From positions 1-64,000 of the forward strand of contig CALBCJ010000006.1 of the NCBI GenBank assembly GCA_937926975.1: a stretch of DNA of 64,000 nucleotides, written 5' to 3'. This DNA is from an uncultured Propionibacteriaceae bacterium. GTDB lineage: Bacteria; Actinomycetota; Actinomycetes; Propionibacteriales; Propionibacteriaceae. Below the pieces are notes generated by a model that did not search any database, had not been told where the DNA came from, and was given only the letters and a program-made list of their open reading frames with translations. The translations under genes and the position numbers were made by a program. Of this stretch, positions 8,947-17,491 are shown piece after piece (position 1 is the first letter of the stretch; the number at the start of each line of letters is the position of its first letter).

Positions 8947-10464
8947 GTGTCCGACCTGACAGGTGCTGGGGTTCCCGAGAAGTTCGCGATGCTGGGGCTG
9001 ACGTTCGACGACGTCCTGCTCCTGCCGAACGAGAGTGACGTGATCCCGTCGGGGGCAGACACCTCCAGCCGGGTCTCGCGCCGTGTCGCGGTCAAGATCC
9101 CGCTGCTGAGCTCGGCGATGGACACCGTCACCGAGGCCCGGATGGCGATCGCCATGGCCCGCGAGGGCGGGCTCGGGATCCTGCACCGCAACCTCACTAT
9201 TGAGGCCCAGGCGACCCAGGTGGACCGGGTCAAGCGCTCCGAGGCCGGGATGGTGGAGGAGCCGATCACCATCACCGCTGACCGGACCATCGGCGAGGTC
9301 GACCAGATGTGCGCCGACTTCCGGATCTCCGGGGTGCCCGTGGTCGACGAGCAGATGCGGTTGCTGGGGATCGTGACCAACCGCGACATGCGCTTCGAGG
9401 ACGACCCGACGCGCCTGGTCCGTGACGTGATGACGCCGATGCCCCTGGTCACCGGGGAGCCTGGGATCAGCGGTGAGAAGGCGCTGCAGCTGATGGCGAC
9501 CAACAAGATCGAGAAGCTGCCGCTGGTCGACGCCGACGGCAGGCTCACCGGGCTGTTCACCCTCAAGGACTTCGTGAAGTCCGACAAGCACCCCAACGCC
9601 ACCAAGGACGACCTGGGCCGGCTTCGGGTCGGGGCCGCGGTGGGCTTCTTCGGCGACGGCTACCAGCGGGCGATGAGCCTGGTCGAGGAGGGTGTCGACG
9701 TGCTGGTGGTCGACACCGCGCACGGGCACAGCCGGGCCGTGGTCGACATGATCCGGCGCCTCAAGAAGGACCCGGCCGCCAGCGGGGTCGACATCGTGGC
9801 CGGCAACGTCGCGACCTATGACGGGGCGCTGGCCCTGGTCGAGGCCGGGGTGGACGGGGTCAAGGTCGGGGTCGGGCCCGGCTCGATCTGCACCACCCGG
9901 GTCGTGTCCGGGGTCGGCGTGCCGCAGGTGACCGCGATCTACGAGGCCTCCCGGGCCTGCCGCCCGGCCGGGGTGCCGCTGATCGGCGACGGCGGCCTGC
10001 AGTACTCCGGCGACATCGCCAAGGCCCTGGTCGCCGGCGCTGACACCGTGATGATCGGCTCGCTGCTGGCCGGCTGCGACGAGTCGCCCGGCGAGCTGGT
10101 CTTCATCAACGGCAAGCAGTTCAAGAGCTACCGCGGGATGGGGTCGCTCGGCGCGATGGCGGCCCGCGGCCGCAAGGGCTCGTACTCGAAGGACCGCTAC
10201 TTCCAGGCCGACGTGACCAGCGACGACAAGCTGGTCCCGGAGGGGATCGAGGGCAAGGTCGCCTACCGCGGCCCGCTGGCGGCGGTCGCGTACCAGCTGG
10301 TCGGAGGGCTGCGGCAGTCGATGTTCTACACCGGGGCCTCGACGATCCCCGAGCTGCACGAGCGCGGACGGTTTGTCCGGATCACCTCGTCGGGGCTGCG
10401 CGAGTCGCACCCGCACGACATCCAGATGCGGATCGAAGCTCCCAACTACTCCAGCGAAGGGTAA
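8947..10464 (+). CDS. guaB: inosine-5'-monophosphate dehydrogenase
   Basis: IMP dehydrogenase, 505 aa, oxidising IMP to XMP with NAD+, the committed step of GMP synthesis. The order is typical: N-terminal barrel strand (LTFDDVLLLPNESDV), two CBS domains at about residues 100-225 inserted in the barrel, the catalytic loop GPGSICTTRVV with the active Cys, the phosphate-binding GDGGLQYSGDIAKAL, and the flap (YRGMGSLGAM, KYR-like KVAYRGPLA). GTG at 8947 has AAAGGTGG upstream. It is first in an operon with guaB3 six nt downstream. The stop is TAA. Confidence 0.97.
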   Translation: MSDLTGAGVPEKFAMLGLTFDDVLLLPNESDVIPSGADTSSRVSRRVAVKIPLLSSAMDTVTEARMAIAMAREGGLGILHRNLTIEAQATQVDRVKRSEAGMVEEPITITADRTIGEVDQMCADFRISGVPVVDEQMRLLGIVTNRDMRFEDDPTRLVRDVMTPMPLVTGEPGISGEKALQLMATNKIEKLPLVDADGRLTGLFTLKDFVKSDKHPNATKDDLGRLRVGAAVGFFGDGYQRAMSLVEEGVDVLVVDTAHGHSRAVVDMIRRLKKDPAASGVDIVAGNVATYDGALALVEAGVDGVKVGVGPGSICTTRVVSGVGVPQVTAIYEASRACRPAGVPLIGDGGLQYSGDIAKALVAGADTVMIGSLLAGCDESPGELVFINGKQFKSYRGMGSLGAMAARGRKGSYSKDRYFQADVTSDDKLVPEGIEGKVAYRGPLAAVAYQLVGGLRQSMFYTGASTIPELHERGRFVRITSSGLRESHPHDIQMRIEAPNYSSEG

Positions 10465-10470
10465 CCACAG

Positions 10471-11580
10471 ATGTACGACATCGGGCGCAGCCGCCGAGCA
10501 GTCAAGGCCTACTCCTTCGACGAGGTGGCCCTGGTGCCGTCACGACGGACCCGAGCCCTGTCGGAGGTCAGCCTGACCTGGCGGATCGACGCGATCACCC
10601 TGGACTTTCCGCTGCTGGCGGCGCCGATGGACTCGGTGATGAGCCCGGCGACGGCGATCGAGATCGGTCGCCTGGGCGGGCTGGGGGTGCTCAACCTGGA
10701 GGGTCTGTGGACCCGGTACGAGGACCCCGAGCCGCTGTTCGCCGAGCTCGCCGGGATTGAGAACCAGGTCGAGGCCACCCGGCGGATGCAGCAGCTCTAC
10801 GCCGAGCCGGTCAAGCCCGAGCTGATCACCCAGCGGATGGCCCAGATCCGCGATGCTGGGGTGCCGGTCGCCGGCGCTCTGTCGCCGAACAACACCCAGC
10901 AGTACGCCAGCGTGGTGGTCAGCGCTGCGCCTGACTTCTTCGTGATCCGCGGCACCACGGTCTCGGCTGAGCACGTGGCCGCCGAGGGGGAGCAGCCGCT
11001 GGACCTCAAGACGTTCATCCGCACCCTGGACGTGCCGGTGATCGTCGGCGGCTGCGCCACGTACCAGTCGGCGCTGCACCTGATGCGGACTGGCGCGGCT
11101 GGGGTGCTGGTCGGCTTCGGTGGCGGCGCCCAGCACGCCACCCGGGACGTGCTGGGGATCGAGGTTCCGATGGCCTCGGCCATCGCGGACGTGGCGGAGG
11201 CCCGGCGGGACTACCTCGACGAGTCTGGCGGCCGGTACGTCCACGTGATCGCCGACGGCGCGGTCGGCCGCTCCGGCGACATCGCCAAGGCGATCGCCTG
11301 CGGCGCGGACGCAGTGATGGTGGCGGCTCCGCTGGCCCGGGCCACCGAGGCCCCCGGCCGCGGGTACCACTGGGGCGCCGAGGCCTGGCACCCGAGCCTG
11401 CCGCGGGGGAAGCGGGCCAAGTTCGAGACCATCGGCTCGCTGGCCGAGATCATCCACGGCCCGTCGGTGACCCCGGACGGCTCGATGAACCTGGTCGGGG
11501 CGCTGCGCCGCTCGATGGCGTCGACCGGCTACACCGACGTCAAGGAGTTCCAGCGGATCGAGCTGGTGCTGACCTCATGA
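10471..11580 (+). CDS. guaB3: GuaB3-family IMP dehydrogenase-related protein
   Basis: 369-aa barrel protein lacking CBS domains, matching the actinobacterial GuaB3 family, which sits next to guaB2 in mycobacteria as here. The start MYDIGRSRRAVKAYSFDEVA and the strongly conserved APMDSVMSPATAIEIG are diagnostic. In the loop where IMPDH has its catalytic Cys (GPGSICTTR), this protein has GFGGGAQHATR, so the thioimidate-forming Cys is absent. Known: GuaB3 members with a Cys, from cyanobacteria, have been reported as GMP reductases. Inference: this one cannot use the standard IMPDH/GMPR chemistry unless another Cys serves. It overlaps the following gene by 4 nt. Confidence 0.9.
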   Translation: MYDIGRSRRAVKAYSFDEVALVPSRRTRALSEVSLTWRIDAITLDFPLLAAPMDSVMSPATAIEIGRLGGLGVLNLEGLWTRYEDPEPLFAELAGIENQVEATRRMQQLYAEPVKPELITQRMAQIRDAGVPVAGALSPNNTQQYASVVVSAAPDFFVIRGTTVSAEHVAAEGEQPLDLKTFIRTLDVPVIVGGCATYQSALHLMRTGAAGVLVGFGGGAQHATRDVLGIEVPMASAIADVAEARRDYLDESGGRYVHVIADGAVGRSGDIAKAIACGADAVMVAAPLARATEAPGRGYHWGAEAWHPSLPRGKRAKFETIGSLAEIIHGPSVTPDGSMNLVGALRRSMASTGYTDVKEFQRIELVLTS

Positions 11581-11867
11581 ACCAGGTCCCTGCGGAGCTG
11601 AGCGCGGCCCGGGCCTCGATCGACAACCTCGACGCCGCCCTGGTCCACCTGCTGGCCGAGCGGTTCAAGATCACCCGCCGGGTCGGAGAGCTGAAGGCCC
11701 GGCTCGGGCTGCCACCGGCCGACCCGGCCCGCGAGGAGCAGCAGATCGCCCGGCTGCGCGAGCTGGCGGTCCAGGCCGACCTGGACCCCGAGCTGGCCGA
11801 GAAGTTCCTGCAGCTCATCGTCACCGAGGTGGTCCGCCACCACCGCAAGATCGCTGCCAGTACGTGA
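11577..11867 (+). CDS. chorismate mutase (AroQ class)
   Basis: Small all-helical chorismate mutase, 96 aa, converting chorismate to prephenate for Phe/Tyr synthesis. It has the N-terminal helix with RASIDNLDAALVHLLAERF, the Lys in KITRRVGELKARLGLP, and the C-terminal FLQLIVTEVVRHHR helix. Its length fits free-standing AroQ enzymes. ATG overlaps the guaB3 stop (ATGA), so it is the third gene of the guaB operon. Coupling of purine and aromatic genes is unexplained; it may only reflect shared transcription. Confidence 0.88.
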   Translation: MNQVPAELSAARASIDNLDAALVHLLAERFKITRRVGELKARLGLPPADPAREEQQIARLRELAVQADLDPELAEKFLQLIVTEVVRHHRKIAAST

Positions 11868-11896
11868 CCGCGGCCACCTGCGCGGCTGTGCCTGAC

Positions 11897-11917
11897 GGCC
11901 CGAGCACCACTCGGGCC
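11897..11917. terminator. hairpin after guaB-guaB3-chorismate mutase operon
   Basis: Perfect 8-bp stem GGCCCGAG-CACCA-CTCGGGCC, 30 nt past the chorismate mutase stop and between convergent genes; no T-run. Confidence 0.55.
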
Positions 11918-11970
11918 CGGCCGCTTCCGCGCGGTGAGGAAGCGCTTCAGCCGTGGTCCAGCCGGCTGGG

Positions 11971-12633
11971 TCAGGCAGATGGCGTGGCGGCGGTGGAGAC
12001 CAGGCCGGCGGCGGCGAGAACGGCCCCGTAGGGGAGGAGCAGCCAGCGGGACAGGCCGAAGACGGCGGTGACGGTCAGGTCCTGGGTCGGGAGGACCCAC
12101 AGGCTGGCGAAGGCCAGGACCGGCAGAGCCAGGACGACCCACAGGGGCGTGAGGACCTTCGGCAGGTCCCGGCAGGCGACCGAGAGCAGCCGGCCGGTGC
12201 CGCCGCCGAGCAGCACCACTCCCGGCAGGGTGAACAGCTGGACCGAGTGGACCGGCGCCCGGGTGGCGAGGGAGCCGACCAGGCAGGCCACCAGGGCCAG
12301 GGCAGCGATCACGGCGTCCACGGCCCAGGCCGCGGTCGCGAGCTGGCGCCGGGTGGCCCCGGAGGTGGCCTGGGTGGGCATGGTGGTGGGGTAGACCAGC
12401 CCGAAGCCGAGAGAGAACAGCCCAGCGACCAGGAGTGCCTGCTCGGCCAGGCCGACGGGGGGCCGCTCGGGGGCGACGCCGACCACGGTCAAGACCACCA
12501 GCGCCAGGACCGCGGCCTCGGCCCAGAAGAGCTCTGCGGCGCCCTGCCGCAGCAGGGCCCAGGCGAGGGCCAGCAGTGAGGTGCGCCGGGGCTGGGGCAG
12601 ACGCGGGTGGGTGGTGGGGCAGGAGGCACTCAT
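11971..12633 (-). CDS. integral membrane protein of YtrA-type ABC module
   Basis: 220-aa protein with about six hydrophobic helices (for example around residues 38-52, 63-80, 100-125, 130-150 and 162-185) and no recognisable soluble domain. It is the last gene of a GntR-ATPase-membrane operon, its ATG overlapping the ATPase stop by 4 nt, so it is almost certainly the permease partner of that ATPase. It resembles ABC-2-like permeases only in layout; sequence similarity was not apparent. Its role may be export or antibiotic sensing, as in ytrABCDEF or bcrAB-like systems. Confidence 0.65.
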   Translation of the reverse strand: MSASCPTTHPRLPQPRRTSLLALAWALLRQGAAELFWAEAAVLALVVLTVVGVAPERPPVGLAEQALLVAGLFSLGFGLVYPTTMPTQATSGATRRQLATAAWAVDAVIAALALVACLVGSLATRAPVHSVQLFTLPGVVLLGGGTGRLLSVACRDLPKVLTPLWVVLALPVLAFASLWVLPTQDLTVTAVFGLSRWLLLPYGAVLAAAGLVSTAATPSA

Positions 12634-13496
12634 GGGTGGACCTTCTTGAGAAGATGGGCGAAGGCGTTCTGGAACGGGACCGGGCTCGTGGTGATCCCGC
12701 GCTCGGACAGGTGCGTCAGGACGGCAGTGTCAAGGTGGCCTTCGAGGACCACCGCGGTGGTGGAGCCGAGCGAGCGCCGCGAGATCACCATCATCCCCGA
12801 CAGCGCGGCCAGGGCGGCGTCGATGGCTGACGGCGGGCCGACCAGGCTGGTCATCCGGGACCGCAGGTCGTCGGCGCCGGTGGCCACCACCAGTGCCCCG
12901 GCGTCGAGGACAACGACCTGCTCGACGACGGTCTCGACCTCGCCGACGAGGTGGGTCGACACGATGATGCTCTGCTCGCCGCTGCTGGCCAGGTCGAGGA
13001 CCTCCTCGTACAGGCCGTACCGGGTCGGCACGTCCAGGGTTGCCTGAGACTCGTCCAGCAGCAGGACCGGGGCACCGGACGCCAGGGTGAGGACAGCCGA
13101 GAAGACCGACCGCTGGCCGACCGACAGCCGGTGGGCCCGGCGGCGCAGGTCGATCCCGAACCGCTCGCAGAGCCGGGCGAACCGCTCGGGCTGCCAGCTG
13201 GGGCGCAGCGAGGCGTACGAGGCCACCCGCGACAGCCGCTGGCTGCCAAACCGGGCGCCGTCGTCAGCGTACGAGCACCACGGAAGCCGCCGGCTGGCGT
13301 CGAGAGCCTCGCCGTTGACCGTGATGCTGCCGCTGGTGGCGGGCACCATCCCGGCCAGGACCCGCATCAGGGTCGTCTTGCCGGAGGCTGTCGGCCCGAC
13401 CAGGCCGGTGACCGTGCTCGGCAGCAGGCTCAGCGAGATCTCCTGAAGGGCTGGGTGCTGCCCGTAGCCCGCGCTGACCCGGTCCAGGACGATCAT
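12630..13496 (-). CDS. ABC transporter ATP-binding protein
   Basis: 288-aa ATPase with Walker A GPTASGKTT (about residue 33), signature LSVGQRS (about 130), Walker B PVLLLDES (about 154) and switch His in VSTHLVGEVE. The C-terminal 70 residues lie beyond the core domain. ATG at 13496 is chosen over GTG at 13502: AAGGAGG is 7 nt from the ATG but only 1 nt from the GTG. The ATG overlaps the stop of the GntR gene. It is the motor for the membrane protein encoded next. Confidence 0.88.
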   Translation of the reverse strand: MIVLDRVSAGYGQHPALQEISLSLLPSTVTGLVGPTASGKTTLMRVLAGMVPATSGSITVNGEALDASRRLPWCSYADDGARFGSQRLSRVASYASLRPSWQPERFARLCERFGIDLRRRAHRLSVGQRSVFSAVLTLASGAPVLLLDESQATLDVPTRYGLYEEVLDLASSGEQSIIVSTHLVGEVETVVEQVVVLDAGALVVATGADDLRSRMTSLVGPPSAIDAALAALSGMMVISRRSLGSTTAVVLEGHLDTAVLTHLSERGITTSPVPFQNAFAHLLKKVHP

Positions 13497-13873
13497 CGGC
13501 ACTCCTCCTTCCGAGAGCCCAGGTAGTCGCGGACCCGGTTGACCAGCTCGTGCCGGTCCAGACCCAGGCGGACCCCCTGGTCCAGGGCGGGGGCCAGAAC
13601 CTCGTCCCAGTAGCGGTTGCGGCCTCGCTCCCGGAGCGCGTCGCGAGCACCGGGCCGGACGAACACCCCGACTCCGCGCCGCTTCTCCAGCAGGTCCTCG
13701 GCCACCAGCTGGGCGAAGGCCCTGGCAGCCGTAGCGGGGTTGATCTGGTATGTGGTGGCATAGCGCGTCGTCGACATCACCTGGGCTCCTTCCTCCAGAC
13801 TGCCGTTGAGGATCTGGGTGCGCAGGTCCTCGGCGATCTGGAGGTAGATCGGGGTGGCATCTGCGAAGTGCAT
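13493..13873 (-). CDS. GntR-family regulator, YtrA subfamily
   Basis: 126-aa repressor-type protein. The winged helix at about residues 8-75 starts PIYLQIAEDLRTQIL and contains NPATAARAFAQLVAEDLLEK-RGVGVFV, typical of GntR regulators; only about 50 residues follow, which is the short YtrA form without a ligand-binding domain. ATG at 13873 has GGAGG upstream; a longer frame to 13945 lacks homology. It leads the ABC operon and probably autoregulates it; YtrA-type regulators often respond to cell-wall antibiotics. No operator was identified by eye. Confidence 0.88.
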   Translation of the reverse strand: MHFADATPIYLQIAEDLRTQILNGSLEEGAQVMSTTRYATTYQINPATAARAFAQLVAEDLLEKRRGVGVFVRPGARDALRERGRNRYWDEVLAPALDQGVRLGLDRHELVNRVRDYLGSRKEECR

Positions 13874-14052
13874 CCGCAGCTCCTCCCTCCGGACGCTCCC
13901 CGTTGCTTCACTAGCCCGTTGCCCGACGAATGAACCATGGAACACCAGAGGGAGTCAAGGTCGCGTGCCTGGACCCAGGCCCGGTGGGCTCACGGGCAGA
14001 GTCTGGAGCCTGTGCTCTGAGGTGCCCTCGCGACCGCTAGCCTGACAACGCT

Positions 14053-14604
14053 ATGGATGCCCCTGTGAGTGATGCTGCGCCCGCCAGCGCCGAGCGGGAG
14101 GAGCTCACCTGGGAGCTCTTCGGCCAGGCCGGGCGAGAGCTCTCGGCGCAGGTCGTGGCCTCCGGCTGGCTCCCCGACCTGATCATCGCGGTCGCCCGAG
14201 GCGGGCTGATCCCCGCCGGTGCCATCGGGTACGCGATCGGGGTCAAGGCGATGGGGACGATCAATGTCGAGTTCTACACCGGAGTCGGCCAGACCCTGGA
14301 CGAGCCGGTGATCCTGCCGCCACTGATGGACGCCTCCCACCTGCCCGGCAAGAAGGTGCTGGTCGTCGACGATGTCGTCGACTCCGGGCAGACCCTGCGC
14401 CTGGTGATGGACCTGCTGCGCCGAGAAGGGCTGGAGGTGGGCGGGCGTACGGTCGCTGTGGACGCCCGCTCGGCGGTCCTGTACCGCAAGCCCGGGTCGG
14501 TCTTCGTCCCTGACTACTGCTGGCGGGTCACCGACCGCTGGATCAACTTCCCCTGGTCGGTCCTGCCCGTGATCACCCCCGAGTCGCTGGCCGTGCAGGA
14601 GTGA
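14053..14604 (+). CDS. purine phosphoribosyltransferase (xanthine/hypoxanthine type)
   Basis: Type I phosphoribosyltransferase, 183 aa, salvaging a purine base with PRPP. The PRPP-binding motif KVLVVDDVVDSGQTLRLVM is at about residues 99-117, and the early IIAVARGGLIPAGAIGYAIG supplies the second PRPP loop. The C-terminal DYCWRVTDRWINFPW resembles xanthine-guanine or Gpt-like enzymes and hpt homologues of archaea. ATG at 14053 lacks a clear ribosome site; TAGCCT lies 9 nt upstream, so a near-leaderless mRNA is possible. Base preference is not determinable by eye. It ends convergent with the ECF operon. Confidence 0.85.
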   Translation: MDAPVSDAAPASAEREELTWELFGQAGRELSAQVVASGWLPDLIIAVARGGLIPAGAIGYAIGVKAMGTINVEFYTGVGQTLDEPVILPPLMDASHLPGKKVLVVDDVVDSGQTLRLVMDLLRREGLEVGGRTVAVDARSAVLYRKPGSVFVPDYCWRVTDRWINFPWSVLPVITPESLAVQE

Positions 14605-14641
14605 GTGGGCGGACCGCGGCCACCTGGTGCCCGGTGCCTCT

Positions 14642-14666
14642 GGCGCTGGGGCAGGTCCCAGGCGCC
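14642..14666. terminator. hairpin between phosphoribosyltransferase and ECF operon
   Basis: GGCGC-TGGG pairs with CCCA-(G)-GCGCC with one bulged base and a 6-nt loop, in the gap between convergent genes; no T-run. Confidence 0.35.
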
Positions 14667-14690
14667 GGCTCAGCAGTCCCGTGGCGGGGG

Positions 14691-16130
14691 CTACCGGCTC
14701 GGGCGGGAGAGAGGGCGCATCTCGACGACCCGGTCGGCGCAGGCCGCCAGCAGCTCTTCGTCGTGGGTGACCACGACCACCACCCGGCCCTGGTCGGCCA
14801 GGTCGCGAATCGTCGCTGCGCTGGACTGCAGGTGGCGGTGGTCGAGCCCTGACGACGGCTCGTCGAAGACGTAGACCTGCTTGTCGACCAGCTGCGCCGC
14901 AGCGATCACCAGCCGCTGCTGCTGGCCTCCCGACAGCGACATGGGGTGCCGCTCGGCGCAGTCGGTCAGCCCGTGCTGGGCCAGGGCCGCGCTGACCCGG
15001 TCCTGGTAGCGCTCGGGGTGGTCCAGGCCCAGCACCAGCTCTTCGCGGACCTCGGCTCCGAAGAGCTGGCGGTGCACGTCCTGCATCACGACATAGCCCA
15101 GGCCAACCAGCTGCCGGGGGCGGACCGGCTGCCCGTCTAGCCAGATCTGCCCCTGGCCGCGCTGCAGCCCGACCAGGACCCGGGACAGGGTGGTCTTGCC
15201 GGCCCCGTTCGGCCCCACCACGGCAGTGACCTGCCCGCGCGGCAGGTCGAGGGCCGGGATGTCGAGCACCGGGTGCGACCCGTAGCTCAGGCGCAGGTCT
15301 CGCAGCGACAGCCCAGCCGAGGCCGGCGGGGGAGAAGGCTCCGGGAGGCTCACCTGGTCGTGCAGGACCACATCAGACGCCCGGGGCGGCAGCGGCTGGA
15401 CACTGCGCAGCCCCAGCCGTACGCGCTCCGCCTCGGGCATGGACCACAGCTCGGCGGCGGGCATCTCGCGGACCACCCGGCCCTGGCCCAGCAGCAGCAC
15501 CCGGTCCACGACGTCGTGCAGGTACGACAGGCGGTGCTCGGCGATGACCATCGTCGCCTGGGCCTCCCGCAGCCGCAGCAGCACCGTACGCAGCCGCTCG
15601 ATCGAGCTCGCCGACAGGTTCGAGGTCGGCTCGTCCAGCAGGTACACCTGGGGCTGGGCGACCATGGCGGCGGTGCAGGACACCAGCTGCTGGTAGCCGC
15701 CGGAGAGCCGGAACAGGCTGGCGTCCAGGAGCCCTTCGATGCCGGTCTGCTCAGCGGCTGCCTGCAGCCGCTGCCGGATCAGGTCCGGCTCGACGCCACA
15801 GTTCTCCGAGGCGAAGGCCAGCTCCTCGCGGACCCGGGAGGCGAAGAACTGAGTCCTGGGGTTCTGGAAGACCGTGCTCACCACGCCCCCGGTGACATCG
15901 AGCGGGACCTCACTAACCGACAGCCCGGCGACCCGTACCTGGCCGCTCAGCCGGCCGTCGTGGAAGTGCGGCACCAGCCCGTTCAGCAGCCGCAGCAGCG
16001 TGGACTTGCCGCAGCCGCTGGGGCCGCACAGCAGCAGGCACTCACCCGGCTCGACGTGCTGGCTGATCTCGTGGAGGCTGAGGCTGTCGCCGTCGCCGTA
16101 GCCGAAGCTCACCTGGTCGAGATCGATCAT
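14691..16130 (-). CDS. ECF transporter, fused A1-A2 ATPase
   Basis: 479-aa protein with two complete ABC ATPase halves. Half 1 (about residues 1-230): Walker A GPSGCGKST, signature LSGGYQQL, Walker B VYLLDEPTSNL. Half 2 (about 265-479): GPNGAGKTT, LSGGQQQR, VYVFDEPSSGLD. Such dual ATPases power energy-coupling-factor importers. ATG at 16130 overlaps the EcfT stop by 4 nt. It is the third gene of the S-T-A operon behind an iron box at 17473-17491. Both halves look catalytically intact. Confidence 0.92.
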   Translation of the reverse strand: MIDLDQVSFGYGDGDSLSLHEISQHVEPGECLLLCGPSGCGKSTLLRLLNGLVPHFHDGRLSGQVRVAGLSVSEVPLDVTGGVVSTVFQNPRTQFFASRVREELAFASENCGVEPDLIRQRLQAAAEQTGIEGLLDASLFRLSGGYQQLVSCTAAMVAQPQVYLLDEPTSNLSASSIERLRTVLLRLREAQATMVIAEHRLSYLHDVVDRVLLLGQGRVVREMPAAELWSMPEAERVRLGLRSVQPLPPRASDVVLHDQVSLPEPSPPPASAGLSLRDLRLSYGSHPVLDIPALDLPRGQVTAVVGPNGAGKTTLSRVLVGLQRGQGQIWLDGQPVRPRQLVGLGYVVMQDVHRQLFGAEVREELVLGLDHPERYQDRVSAALAQHGLTDCAERHPMSLSGGQQQRLVIAAAQLVDKQVYVFDEPSSGLDHRHLQSSAATIRDLADQGRVVVVVTHDEELLAACADRVVEMRPLSRPSR

Positions 16131-16849
16131 CTGACACCCACCACGAAGGCCCCGGCGACCAGCGCCGACATCCCCAGCCCGACCAGGTCCGCCCGGCGCA
16201 TCCGGAGGTCGGCGATGCTGGTACGCGGCCCGGGGCTGCCGAGCCCGCGGCTCAGGGCGGCCGCGGCCAGCTCGTCGCCGATCCGGGTGGCCGAGGCCAG
16301 GAACGGGACCATGACGTGCTCCACCAGGGTCAGGGGCTCCTTGAGTGCTGCCCAGGGGCCGGGGTGCAGCCGGCGCAGCCGGACCGCCTCGATGACGGCG
16401 CGCAGCTCTTCGGCCAGGGTCGGGAAGAAGCGCAGCATGACCGCCAGCGGGATCACCACGGTGTCGGGGGCGTGCAGCCGGCGGAGCCCCTCGACCAGCT
16501 CGGACGGGCCCGTCGAGCGGACCAGGTACACCCCCATGGTCAGCACCACGACGAAGTTGCCCATGAAGAAGCCCACCGCCCCCACGGTCTGCCACAGCGA
16601 CGTGGCCAGCACCCGGGTGCCGAGGAGCTGGACCCCTCGGCAGCCCAGGAACAGCAGGCTCAGGGTGGTCAGGCTGCGCCAGGAGCCGATGCTGGCCAGC
16701 AGGACAGCACCGCAGGCGAAGGCGATCGCCGAGGAGACCGGCTCGGCTCGGGTCAGCGCGGCGACATTGACCACCGCCACCAGCAGCAGCTTGGTCCGCG
16801 GGTCGAGCCGCAGCCAGCCGGTGCTGGTGGTGACCGCCAGCAGCTGCAT
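16127..16849 (-). CDS. ECF transporter T component (EcfT)
   Basis: 240-aa membrane coupling protein with four to five helices in the first 120 residues and a long cytoplasmic helical region carrying the Ala-Arg-Gly coupling motif AAALSRGLG (about 200-208) that contacts the ATPase. RLDPRTKLLLVAVVNVAAL near the N-terminus is typical of the CbiQ/EcfT family. ATG at 16849 overlaps the stop of the S gene by one base (TGATG); a longer upstream frame lacks homology. Confidence 0.9.
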   Translation of the reverse strand: MQLLAVTTSTGWLRLDPRTKLLLVAVVNVAALTRAEPVSSAIAFACGAVLLASIGSWRSLTTLSLLFLGCRGVQLLGTRVLATSLWQTVGAVGFFMGNFVVVLTMGVYLVRSTGPSELVEGLRRLHAPDTVVIPLAVMLRFFPTLAEELRAVIEAVRLRRLHPGPWAALKEPLTLVEHVMVPFLASATRIGDELAAAALSRGLGSPGPRTSIADLRMRRADLVGLGMSALVAGAFVVGVR

Positions 16850-17454
16850 CAGGCGATGCCGGCGCGGACGAAGTGCTTGCGGAGCAGCTTCTGCCCCAGC
16901 AGCCCACCCAGGCACGAGCCGATGAAGACCAGGCCCAGCAGCGCCAGCAGGAAGCCGGGAGAGAACAGGGCCTCCCAGGCCTGGGCGTACACCTCACCCA
17001 TCTGCCGGTTGATGTCGGCGAGGTAGGCCTCGCGCTGGTAGTACAGGGGCAGCAGCGGGCCGCACACCCACAGCGAGAACAGCCCGTAGCTGAGCACGCC
17101 GGCCCACCGGGAGCGGTAGCCGCCACGGGCCAGCACCAGGTCGGCCAGGCCGCCGAACAGGGCCGCCGTGAGCAGGGTGGTCCAGGCGTGCCCCGTGAGC
17201 AGCATCAGCAGCGCCGAGACCAGCGCGGTCAGCAGCACCATCCCGGGCTTGCGGATCCGGGTGGTGTACAGGGCGAAGACGACGCCGTTGGCGAGGCTGC
17301 CCAGGACCATCCCGACCGCGTGGACAGCGGGGCCGAAGAAGCCCAGCATCCCGAAGCCGAAGAAGACCGCGAAGTACATGGCGGTGAAGATGCCCACGGT
17401 GATCAGGTCGGGCGGGGCCAGGCGGCGGCTGGTGACGGTGGCCGAGGAAGACAT
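16849..17454 (-). CDS. ECF transporter S component (MptD/Trep_Strep type)
   Basis: 201-aa substrate-capture membrane protein with five to six helices. The opening LAPPDLITVGIFTAMYFAVF, the GHAWTTLLTAALFGGLADLVL stretch and the C-terminal SCLGGLLGQKLLRKHF fit the MptD/Trep_Strep family of ECF S components, whose substrates are mostly undefined. ATG at 17454 has GGATGGAG upstream. It is first in the operon and lies 18 nt downstream of a DtxR/IdeR-like box, so the substrate is plausibly an iron source (haem, siderophore or chelate). That assignment is inference from regulation only. Confidence 0.82.
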   Translation of the reverse strand: MSSSATVTSRRLAPPDLITVGIFTAMYFAVFFGFGMLGFFGPAVHAVGMVLGSLANGVVFALYTTRIRKPGMVLLTALVSALLMLLTGHAWTTLLTAALFGGLADLVLARGGYRSRWAGVLSYGLFSLWVCGPLLPLYYQREAYLADINRQMGEVYAQAWEALFSPGFLLALLGLVFIGSCLGGLLGQKLLRKHFVRAGIA

Positions 17455-17472
17455 CAGACTCCATCCAGATCG

Positions 17473-17491
17473 AGAGGTGAGGCTTACCTTA
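17473..17491 (-). promoter_or_regulatory. DtxR/IdeR-like iron box before ECF operon
   Basis: The plus strand reads AGAGGTGAGGCTTACCTTA, matching 14 of 19 positions of the iron-box consensus TTAGGTTAGGCTAACCTAA, including the whole core AGGT-AGGCT-ACCT except two bases. It lies 18 nt before the S-component ATG, where a bound iron-loaded repressor would block transcription. Confidence 0.65.

Noticed and set aside
8566..10416. 616-codon minus-strand open frame over guaB
   Set aside because: Antisense shadow of guaB; Asp/His/Gly-rich sequence with no domain.
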